Source: Telluria mixta (lineage in GTDB: Bacteria > Pseudomonadota > Gammaproteobacteria > Burkholderiales > Burkholderiaceae_D). From it: a stretch of 64,000 nt of DNA. Location: the NCBI RefSeq assembly GCF_029223865.1, contig NZ_CP119520.1, positions 310,001 through 374,000 on the forward strand, given 5' to 3'. The notes under the pieces were generated by a model. The model saw only the letters and a list, made by a program, of their open reading frames with translations, made no database searches and had not been told where the DNA came from. Within the stretch, counting starts at the first letter, position 1; every line of letters begins with the position of its first letter. Both the position numbers and the translations under genes were made by a program. Positions 23,802 through 31,026 of the stretch are shown piece after piece.

Positions 23802-24860
23802 TTACTGCGCCACCGAGAAGCGGAAGCGCGATTCCGTTTCATAGACTTCGCCCGGACGCAGGATCGTGTTCGGGTACGCCGGCTGGTTGGGCGAATCCGG
23901 GTAGTGCTCCGGCTCGATGCAGAAGCCGCTGCGGAAAATCCAGGGATGGCCCTTGCCGCTCAGCGAGCCGTCGAGGAAGTTACCGCTATAGAACTGCACG
24001 CCCGGTTCCTGGGTGAACAGTTCCAGCACGCGGCCCGACGTCGGTTCGCACACGTGGACGGCACGCTTCAGGCCGCGCTCGCCGAGATTGCGGTTCAGCA
24101 CCCAGCAATGGTCGTAACCGGTGCCGTGGCGCAGTTGCTTGTCCGGTTGTTCGATGCGCTCGCCGATGGTGCGCGGCTTGCGGAAATCGAATGGCGTACC
24201 GGTCACGGGGGCCAGTTCGCCGAACGGGATCGATTCCGCGTCGATGGGCACGAACTTGTCGGCGTCGATCGTCATCTCGTGGGCCAGGACGTCGCCCTGC
24301 CCTGCGCCGGCCAGGTTGAAATAGCTGTGCTGGGTCAGGTTGACGGGCGTCGGCTGGTCGGTCACGGCGTGGAAGCGCACGACGATCTCGTTATCGTCGG
24401 TCAGCAGATACGTGGCGGTGGCATCGAGGTTGCCGGGATAGCCCTGCTCGCCGTCCGGGCTGTGGTAGCGCAGGACGAGGCCGTCGCCTTCGACGGCGGC
24501 CGTCCACAACACCTTGTCGTAGCCCGGATCGCCGCCGTGCAGGTGGTTGTTGCCGTTGTTGGTCGTCAGCTGGTACTGCTTGCCGTCGAGCGTGAAGCGA
24601 CCCTTGCCGATGCGGTTGCCGTAGCGGCCGATCAGGGCGCCGAAATACGGGCTGTCCTTGATGTAGGGCTCGAGCGTCTCGAAGCCGAGTGCGACGTCGG
24701 CAAAGACGCCGTCGCGGTCCGGGACGTGGATCTCGGTGATGATACCGCCGAAATCCAGCACCTTCACGACCATGCCGTTGTTGTTCTTGAGCGTGTACTG
24801 CGACACTTGCCGACCGTCGGGCAAAGTCCCGAACGGCGCCTGGGTAATTCCGTTTTGCAC
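23802..24860 (-). CDS. Aldose 1-epimerase (galactose mutarotase family)
   Basis: Interconverts sugar anomers, speeding supply of the right form of L-arabinose to the dehydrogenase; 352 aa. No signal peptide, so cytoplasmic. The core residues of the GalM family are visible: the NRIGKGRF stretch, NNGNNHLHGG (His), the catalytic His in LTQHSYFNLAG, and Glu in the GVQFYSGNFLDG / PEHYPDSPNQP region. It lies between the cytoplasmic GH43 gene and the lactonase gene with 12-22 base gaps, consistent with one transcript. Confidence 0.93.
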   Translation of the reverse strand: MQNGITQAPFGTLPDGRQVSQYTLKNNNGMVVKVLDFGGIITEIHVPDRDGVFADVALGFETLEPYIKDSPYFGALIGRYGNRIGKGRFTLDGKQYQLTTNNGNNHLHGGDPGYDKVLWTAAVEGDGLVLRYHSPDGEQGYPGNLDATATYLLTDDNEIVVRFHAVTDQPTPVNLTQHSYFNLAGAGQGDVLAHEMTIDADKFVPIDAESIPFGELAPVTGTPFDFRKPRTIGERIEQPDKQLRHGTGYDHCWVLNRNLGERGLKRAVHVCEPTSGRVLELFTQEPGVQFYSGNFLDGSLSGKGHPWIFRSGFCIEPEHYPDSPNQPAYPNTILRPGEVYETESRFRFSVAQ

Positions 24861-24872
24861 GTTGTTATATCC

Positions 24873-25823
24873 TCAGAGGGTGGATGGCCGCCCGAATACC
24901 GGCATGCCGTTCTCGTCCCAGCGCAGCGGTTTGACGAAGGTATGGCGGTCCGGGTTCCACAACGGATCGCCGACGATTTCCGTATAAGTGCGCGCGTGGT
25001 AGACGAGCATGACGGTGTCGCCATCTTCAGCATAGGTAAAGCTGTTGTGGCCGGGTCCGTAGATGCCGTGATCGTAGCATGTACGGAACACGGGCTCACG
25101 CGACTTTGTCCACACGGCCGGATCGAGCAGGTCCGCATTCTCGTCGGCCCACAGCAGGCCCATCGCGTAATTCTCGTCGGTGGCGCTGGCGGAATACGAG
25201 ATGAAGATCTTGCCGTTGCGGCGCAGGACGGACGGACCTTCGTTGACCCAGAAGCCGCGGATTTCCCAGTCGTACTCGGGCTTCGAAAGCAGCACGGGCT
25301 TGCCTTCGATCTGCCACGGCGTCTTCATCTTCGCGATGTACAGGTTCGAATTGCCTTCGATCTCGTTGTCCTTCTGCGCCCACAGGTAGTACAGCACGCC
25401 GTTGTGGTTGAACGTGGTCGCGTCCAGGCAAAAAGTGTCGATGCCCGTGTCGACCTGGCCCATGAATTCCCACGTGCCTTCGAGCGGATTCGCGTTCGTG
25501 TTACGGATCGCGTACATGCGGTGCTGGAACAGCTTGTACTTGATCTCGCGGCTCGGCGCGGCGGCGAAATAGACGTACCACGCGCCCATGTTGAAGTGCA
25601 TTTCCGGTGCCCAGATCAGCTCGCTGTAAGGGCCCGTGTCCGGCTTCACCCACGCATCGACGGTGGGCGCGGTGGCCAGCCCGGCGATCGTCTTCGCGCG
25701 GCGCAGTTCGATGCGGTCGTATTGCGGGACCGAGGCGGTGAAATAGTAATAGCCGTCCGTATGCTTGTAGATGTACGGGTCGGCACGTTGTTCGATAAGG
25801 GGTTTCAGGACGGTGTCTTGCAT
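24873..25823 (-). CDS. Cytoplasmic GH43 (exo-acting arabinofuranosidase type)
   Basis: GH43 beta-propeller enzyme, 316 aa, with no signal peptide; expected to finish hydrolysis of arabino-oligosaccharides after import. Catalytic Asp15 (EQRADPYIY) is near the N-terminus; the later Asp in DTFCLDATTF and Glu in WVNEGPSVL fit the other two catalytic positions. IWAPEMHFNMGAWYVYFAA and YGPGHNSFTYAEDG are family signatures. It follows the GPH symporter gene by 18 bases and precedes the mutarotase, which supports an oligosaccharide import, cut and catabolise order. Exact linkage preference unknown. Confidence 0.88.
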   Translation of the reverse strand: MQDTVLKPLIEQRADPYIYKHTDGYYYFTASVPQYDRIELRRAKTIAGLATAPTVDAWVKPDTGPYSELIWAPEMHFNMGAWYVYFAAAPSREIKYKLFQHRMYAIRNTNANPLEGTWEFMGQVDTGIDTFCLDATTFNHNGVLYYLWAQKDNEIEGNSNLYIAKMKTPWQIEGKPVLLSKPEYDWEIRGFWVNEGPSVLRRNGKIFISYSASATDENYAMGLLWADENADLLDPAVWTKSREPVFRTCYDHGIYGPGHNSFTYAEDGDTVMLVYHARTYTEIVGDPLWNPDRHTFVKPLRWDENGMPVFGRPSTL

Positions 25824-25841
25824 GTTGTTCTCGCTAGTGAA

Positions 25842-27182
25842 TCACGCGCTGGCGCGGAGGTCTTCCTTGACTGTCGAATAGTATTCATCGCTGATGCGGT
25901 ACTTGAACATCAGCGCGCCCATCAGGAAATGGAAGAAGCCGGGAATCACGGACAGCATCAGCGCGATGCCCTGCAGCGCCAGCGCGCTCTGTTCCTGGTT
26001 CGGCTGGTAGTGGAAATAATTCAGCAGCAGGCCGACCATGCCGCCCGCGAGTCCCATGCCCGCCTTCTGCGCGACCGAGATGCCGCCGAACGCGAAGCCC
26101 GACACGCGCTTGCCCGTCTTGACCTGGCCATAGTCGATGGTCTCGGCGATCGCGGACCAGAATACCGGCGCGTGCAGGTCGACGACGAGCGACAGCAGGA
26201 AGTACAGGACGAAGGCCAGTGCCGTGTCGCCCGGCTTGACCAGGAAATAAATCATCACTGACAGCACCGCCACCATCAGCTGCGTGTAGCGGAACAGTTT
26301 GACTTTGCAATAGAACTTGGTCACCCACGTCGACACGACCATCGCGATGATCGCGGCCGCGACGCCTGTCGACAGGAACGCGGACACGGTCTCGGTGTCG
26401 CCGTGCAGATAATACTTGGCGTAATAGATCGCGACGGAGCCGCGGATCACGTAGCCGATGGTGCCCGTCACGCACACGGCGCACAGGATCAGCCACTGGT
26501 CGTTCTGTGCCAGCACCGCGATCTGTTCCATCAGCGGCTGGCGCTTCGTCTTGTAGACGACTCTTTCCGTCGTCGTGAAGAAGGTGAACAGGAACAGCAC
26601 GACACCCAGCAGCGCCATCAGGGCCATCGCCGCCTGGTAGCCGGCGGCCTGGTTGCCGTTGCCCCAGCGCTGCGCGAGGATCGGCACGACGATGGTGACC
26701 ATGAACGCGCCGACCTTCGCCAGGAACAGCCGGTAGCCGTTGGCGGACAGGCGCTCCTGCGGGTCGCTCGTCAGGCCGCTGATCAGCGAGATGTACGGCA
26801 CGCCCACGCCCGACGTCATGAGGGTCATCAGGATGTACGTGGAATAGGCCCACACGAGCTTGGCGTCATAGTTCCAGTCCGGCGTGCTGAACACGGCGTA
26901 CACCGACAGGCCGTACGGGATCGCGAGGAACAGGAAATACGGCCGATAGCGGCCCCAGCGGGAGAGGAAGGTGTCCGTCATCTGGCCGACGATCAGGTCG
27001 GAAATGGCGCCCACGATCTTGACGAGCACGAACAGCAGCGCGAGGTCGGTCGTCTTGAGGCCATAGACGTCCGTATAAAAGAAAGTGATGATCAGCATCA
27101 TCGATGAGATCACCACGTTGAGCGCCATGTCGCCGGCGCCGAAGCCCACTTTTTCGAGAGTGGAAAGTTTCTGGGTTTGCAT
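25842..27182 (-). CDS. GPH-family sugar:cation symporter
   Basis: Inner-membrane transporter of the glycoside-pentoside-hexuronide family (MelB/XynB-like), 446 aa, 12 predicted membrane segments. Family features: FGAGDMALNVV near the start, DLIVGQMTDTFLSRWGRYRPY in the loop between segments 2 and 3, SGVGVPYISLISGLTSDPQERLSANGYR and the long central cytoplasmic loop near 210. Placed between the TonB receptor and a cytoplasmic GH43, it most likely moves arabino-oligosaccharides from the periplasm to the cytoplasm with H+ or Na+. Substrate is inferred from neighbours. Confidence 0.9.
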   Translation of the reverse strand: MQTQKLSTLEKVGFGAGDMALNVVISSMMLIITFFYTDVYGLKTTDLALLFVLVKIVGAISDLIVGQMTDTFLSRWGRYRPYFLFLAIPYGLSVYAVFSTPDWNYDAKLVWAYSTYILMTLMTSGVGVPYISLISGLTSDPQERLSANGYRLFLAKVGAFMVTIVVPILAQRWGNGNQAAGYQAAMALMALLGVVLFLFTFFTTTERVVYKTKRQPLMEQIAVLAQNDQWLILCAVCVTGTIGYVIRGSVAIYYAKYYLHGDTETVSAFLSTGVAAAIIAMVVSTWVTKFYCKVKLFRYTQLMVAVLSVMIYFLVKPGDTALAFVLYFLLSLVVDLHAPVFWSAIAETIDYGQVKTGKRVSGFAFGGISVAQKAGMGLAGGMVGLLLNYFHYQPNQEQSALALQGIALMLSVIPGFFHFLMGALMFKYRISDEYYSTVKEDLRASA

Positions 27183-27204
27183 AGGGACGTCCTTCCAAAC
27201 GACG

Positions 27205-27247
27205 AGGGTGCTACCCGGATTTTCCGCGCAGCACCCTGATTATTGCC
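27205..27247 (-). other. Stem-loop between TonB receptor and symporter genes
   Basis: AGGGTGCT (27205-27212) pairs with AGCACCCT (27240-27247) across 27 bases in the 84-base gap. No U-tract follows on the minus strand. It could partly end or stabilise the receptor message, giving more receptor than symporter. Confidence 0.4.
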
Positions 27248-27266
27248 TAACGATTAGAAACCTGGA

Positions 27267-29909
27267 TCAGTGTTTCCAACGGAGGGCAAAGCCGACGACA
27301 CGGTCATAACGGCGCACGTCACGGGGCAGCAGCGGGGTACCGTGGTAATCGTGGTACTCCTGGTCCAGCAGGTTGCTGCCGTCCAGCGTCGCCGTCAGGT
27401 TGTCCGTGATCTTGTACGAGATCGAGGCATCCAGCGTCTTGATCGGGTCCACGACCAGGTTCAGGCCGAGGCCGCGGTAGTTGTACGTGTCCACGAACTT
27501 GTCGCGCCAGTTGTAGGCCAGGCGCGCCGACCACGGGCCGCGCTCGTACAGGCCGACCAGGTTGTAGGCCCGCTTGGACATGCCCGGGAACGTGTTGCGG
27601 GTGCCGTCCGGCTCCGTCATGCCGCCGTTCATGTACGTGAAGTTCGCCTGCATGCCCAGGCCGCTCAGCCAGCCCGGCAGGAACGAGAAGAACTGCTGGT
27701 ACGCCGCTTCGAAGCCGTACAGCTTGGCCGTGTCCGTGTTGTACGGACGGTCCATCAGGTAGGCCTGGCCGTTGATCGTTTCCGTCGTCGTCTTGTGGCG
27801 GATGAAGTTCTTGAAGTCGTGCTGGAATGCCGTACCGGTCAGCGAACCGTCCTTCGAGAAATACCACTCCAGCGAGACGTCCAGGTTGCGGGCTTCCTGC
27901 GGCTTCAGGTTCGGGTTGCCGCCTGCACCGCCCGGCGGATTGCCGTTGGTCGTGGTGACGGAACCGAGCACGACGCCGGGGTTGTAGTCGCCGAACGCGG
28001 CGCGCTCGATCGCCTTGCCGTAGACGACGCGGCCGACCAGGTCGTTGCGGAAGTTGGCGCGCACGTTCAGGCTCGGCAGCACGTCCGTATTGCTGGTCGA
28101 GACCGACACCGGCGTGACGGGACCCGTCCCGCTGCGCGAGTTGCCGTTGACGCTCTGCTTGGTGTTCACGACGCGCACGCCGGCCGTCGCATCGATCGGC
28201 ACGCCGAAGGCGTCGAAGCCGAGCTTGGCCTTGCCGTAGATGGCTTGCGACGTTTCGCGGTCCGTGTAGAGCGACAGCGGATCGTCCGGCAGGCCGTTCG
28301 GCGTGCCGAGGATGGCCTGGCGCACGACGGAGGTATTATCCAGCAGGAACTTGTAGCAGGCGGCGTAGTACTGGTTCAGGCCATAGTTGCCGTGGGTCTC
28401 CGGGCTCAGGCACGACAGGCCGGGGACGCTGCCCGGATTCTGGCCAGTGATCGTCGCCGGACGGTAGTTGCCCAGTTCGTGCGCATACGAGGCGTCGCGT
28501 TGCGCCCAGCGCAGGCCGCCGCTCAATTCCTTCAGCAGACCGTCGTTTTCCGGGGTCCACGTCACGTCGCCGCGCCAGTCGTTGGACGCGCCGTTCGCGT
28601 GGTTGTGGTTGTCGTACAGCGCGATCATGGTCCACTTGGACGGATCGGTCAGGTCCGTGCCCGGATAATCGACATAGCCGCCGCCGTCGCGGGTGCCGCC
28701 GACGACCGCATGGGGCGCCGTATAGATCGAGTCGAGGATCGGGTTTTCCTGGCGGTAGGTCGAGACCGTGCGTACGGCCTCGGTCGACAGGCGGATCGTC
28801 GGCGTCGCGTCCCACGTGCCGCCGAGGGCCAGCTGGCTGCCCTTCGACCAGTCGCGGCGCGCCTGCGTCGAGCTCAGCACCAGCGACGTGTCGCTCGGAT
28901 TGCTGATGCTGTCCAGGTAGTTCTTGCCGTTCTCGGTGATCGTCTTGATCGTCGACGTCGGGCTGTTCACGGGGAAACCGCCGACGAAGAACACGCTCTG
29001 CGCGTCATGGTCGATCTTGGTGCCGAAGCCTTCCGCATAGAACTGCATGTCGCGGTTCGGGCGCCACTGGGCCGCGAAGTTCAGGGCCAGGCGCTTGCGG
29101 TCGCCCGTCGTCATCACGCGGCCGTTGCCGTCCGCGCCCTGCACGGTCTGGCCGTTGGCCTGGTACGTGGCCGGCTGGCCGGCCCATGCCACTTCGTCGC
29201 TGTAGCGGCCGCGCTGGTACGACAGGCCGCCCAGCAGGCCGACTTCGCCGATGTCGGTCTTCCAGCGGTTCGACCACAGGCCGCCGACCTGCGGATCGGT
29301 CTTGCCGGCCTTGTCGCGGTTTTCGGCGCGGGCGTTGATGGCGACCTGCGAACCCTTGAAGTCGAACGGACGGAAGGTGCGCACGTCGATGGTGCCCGCG
29401 GTGCCGCCTTCGACCATGTCGGCGCCCTGCGATTTATAGACATCCACGCGCTGCAGCATCGAGACCGGCACGTCGGCCAGGGCCAACGAACGGCTGGCGG
29501 CGGTGAACATCTCGCGGCCATTGAACAGCGTCTTCGCGCCACCCAGGCCGCGGACCACGACCGTGCTGGCTTCGCCGGCACCGCGCAGGACCTGCACGCC
29601 GGTGACGCGGGCCAGGATCTCGGCCACGTTCTTGTCCGGGAATTTACCGATGTCGTCGGCGACGATCGAATCGAGGACCTGGTCCGCGTTTTTCTTGATC
29701 GTCTGGGCGCTCTGCGCCGCCTGGCGCTGGCCGCTGACGACCACGACGTTGCTGCCGTTGGCCTGGTTGGCGTCCTGGGAGGCGCCGGCGTCCTGGGCGC
29801 GGACGGAAACACTCGTCAACAGGCCAATGCCCATGAGTGCGGCCACCGTGCCGCGCAGTGCGAAGGCGCGCGAAGCGGGTGCAAAACGACCCGATGCGAT
29901 GGGTTCCAT
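27267..29909 (-). CDS. TonB-dependent receptor (Caulobacter type), likely arabino-oligosaccharide uptake
   Basis: Outer-membrane gated porin, 880 aa. A signal peptide (about residues 1-38, SVRA-QD), then a plug domain with KFPDKNVAEILARVTGVQVLR- and VVVRGLGGAKTLFNGRE-type motifs (about 75-240), and a 22-strand barrel ending in the aromatic pattern VGFALRWKH (final aromatic-x pattern with H, slightly atypical). A TonB box candidate VVVVSGQ lies near residue 55. AGGAG sits 4 bases before the ATG. It heads the import operon with the GPH symporter and cytoplasmic GH43 and has a strong regulated promoter. Ligand assigned by context. Confidence 0.9.
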   Translation of the reverse strand: MEPIASGRFAPASRAFALRGTVAALMGIGLLTSVSVRAQDAGASQDANQANGSNVVVVSGQRQAAQSAQTIKKNADQVLDSIVADDIGKFPDKNVAEILARVTGVQVLRGAGEASTVVVRGLGGAKTLFNGREMFTAASRSLALADVPVSMLQRVDVYKSQGADMVEGGTAGTIDVRTFRPFDFKGSQVAINARAENRDKAGKTDPQVGGLWSNRWKTDIGEVGLLGGLSYQRGRYSDEVAWAGQPATYQANGQTVQGADGNGRVMTTGDRKRLALNFAAQWRPNRDMQFYAEGFGTKIDHDAQSVFFVGGFPVNSPTSTIKTITENGKNYLDSISNPSDTSLVLSSTQARRDWSKGSQLALGGTWDATPTIRLSTEAVRTVSTYRQENPILDSIYTAPHAVVGGTRDGGGYVDYPGTDLTDPSKWTMIALYDNHNHANGASNDWRGDVTWTPENDGLLKELSGGLRWAQRDASYAHELGNYRPATITGQNPGSVPGLSCLSPETHGNYGLNQYYAACYKFLLDNTSVVRQAILGTPNGLPDDPLSLYTDRETSQAIYGKAKLGFDAFGVPIDATAGVRVVNTKQSVNGNSRSGTGPVTPVSVSTSNTDVLPSLNVRANFRNDLVGRVVYGKAIERAAFGDYNPGVVLGSVTTTNGNPPGGAGGNPNLKPQEARNLDVSLEWYFSKDGSLTGTAFQHDFKNFIRHKTTTETINGQAYLMDRPYNTDTAKLYGFEAAYQQFFSFLPGWLSGLGMQANFTYMNGGMTEPDGTRNTFPGMSKRAYNLVGLYERGPWSARLAYNWRDKFVDTYNYRGLGLNLVVDPIKTLDASISYKITDNLTATLDGSNLLDQEYHDYHGTPLLPRDVRRYDRVVGFALRWKH

Positions 29910-29988
29910 ACGTCTCCTATTGCTATGTAAGTATTGTTATGTTTCAGAAAGCCTAGAAACGCTTTCAGAACTGGCATGCTTATCGGTA

Positions 29989-30046
29989 ATGTTAGGCGCA
30001 ACATCGAGAACGATCCAATCAAATTTTCGGCAACTTCGATATCGTT
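29989..30046 (-). promoter_or_regulatory. Regulated promoter of the TonB receptor operon
   Basis: Minus strand: AACGATATCGA (30036-30046), 14 bases, TGATTGGAT with TTGGAT as -35 (30013-30018), 18 bases, TAACAT as -10 (29989-29994). Sequence and spacing match the dehydratase-operon promoter. In the leader, TTCAGAAAGC (29943-29952) and GCTTTCAGAA (29961-29970) form an imperfect inverted repeat that could be a second operator or a hairpin. Confidence 0.65.
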
Positions 30047-30092
30047 TTTTGTATGTGTAAAACCAGGTAAAGACACGTGACAACGATTTCAC

Positions 30093-30917
30093 ATGGCACA
30101 ATCCGAGGAATTCGAACTTTTTACGATTTTCATGCTGGCTACCTTTCCCGCGTTCCGCGACCTCATCCTGGACACCGATCCGGACCTCGTGAACACGCCC
30201 GCGCAGATCCCCGATGGCTTCCTGCTGGTACGCGCAGGGACCATCAGCGCCCACTACATCCCGTTCGATTATGTGAACCACGCGGCGCGGCTCGTCCTCG
30301 TCGGCATCTCGCCCGGTTTCGTGCAATGGAAGAACGCCGTGCGCGAGGCGCGGCGGCGGCTGGCACTCGGCGCGGCGCAGGAGGAGCTGCTGCGCGCAGC
30401 CAAGTACACCGGCGCGTTTTCCGGCGCGATCCGCCCGAACCTCGTCGCCCTGCTCGACCACGTGGGCCTGCAGCGCTGGCTCGGCATTGCCAGTTGCGCG
30501 TCGCTGTTCGGCGAACACGCGCACCTGATGCACGTGACGGCCGTGCTGCGCCATCCGGTATTCGTCAACGAAAAGAACTACAACGGCGCATCGCCGAACA
30601 TGCTGACGACGCCGCTGCTGCAGGCCCAGCTGCTCGACTATTTCGCGGCCGAGGCGCGCTTGCTGCCCGATGCCGTGTACGTGCCGCTGGGCCCGAAGGT
30701 CGGCCTGGCGCTCGACTGGCTCGCGGCACGCGGCGTGCTGGCCGCCGACCGCATCCTGCACGGCATTCCGCATCCGTCCGGCGCCAATGCCGAGCGCATC
30801 GCCTACTTCCTCGGCCGCAAGGATAAGGCCGCGCTGTCGCGCCAGACGAACGGCGCGCAGATCGATGCGGACCGGCTGGCGCTACGGGCGAAAATGGCGG
30901 CGCTGGGCGTGGATTGA
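30093..30917 (+). CDS. Uracil-DNA-glycosylase-superfamily-like protein
   Basis: 274 aa, no signal peptide. I do not recognise a named family, but two stretches resemble the UDG superfamily: LVLVGISPG (about residues 67-75, like the GxxPG motif after the first strand) and GIPHPSGANAERI (about 226-238, like the HPSPxN motif that holds DNA). Between them lies a mixed alpha/beta region. If correct it would be a base-excision glycosylase or a relative that lost catalysis; no catalytic Asp or Asn is obvious beside the first motif. No clear ribosome-binding site precedes the ATG; an internal ATG 13 codons in is an alternative. It is divergent from the TonB receptor. Confidence 0.6.
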   Translation: MAQSEEFELFTIFMLATFPAFRDLILDTDPDLVNTPAQIPDGFLLVRAGTISAHYIPFDYVNHAARLVLVGISPGFVQWKNAVREARRRLALGAAQEELLRAAKYTGAFSGAIRPNLVALLDHVGLQRWLGIASCASLFGEHAHLMHVTAVLRHPVFVNEKNYNGASPNMLTTPLLQAQLLDYFAAEARLLPDAVYVPLGPKVGLALDWLAARGVLAADRILHGIPHPSGANAERIAYFLGRKDKAALSRQTNGAQIDADRLALRAKMAALGVD

Positions 30918-31026
30918 ACCGGTCCCATCCCAGAGGCAACAACATGCGGACACAGCTGTCTTTCGTGCTGCATGCCGGCCTCAGGCGGCGTTACACTGAT
31001 AACGTCCAGCGCCAAGGTAGACGATC

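Noticed and set aside
29943..29970. LacI-type operator GAAACGCTTTC in the TonB receptor leader
   Set aside because: Imperfect and single; no second copy in the arabinose region and no nearby LacI gene for that region. Mentioned only as an inverted repeat.
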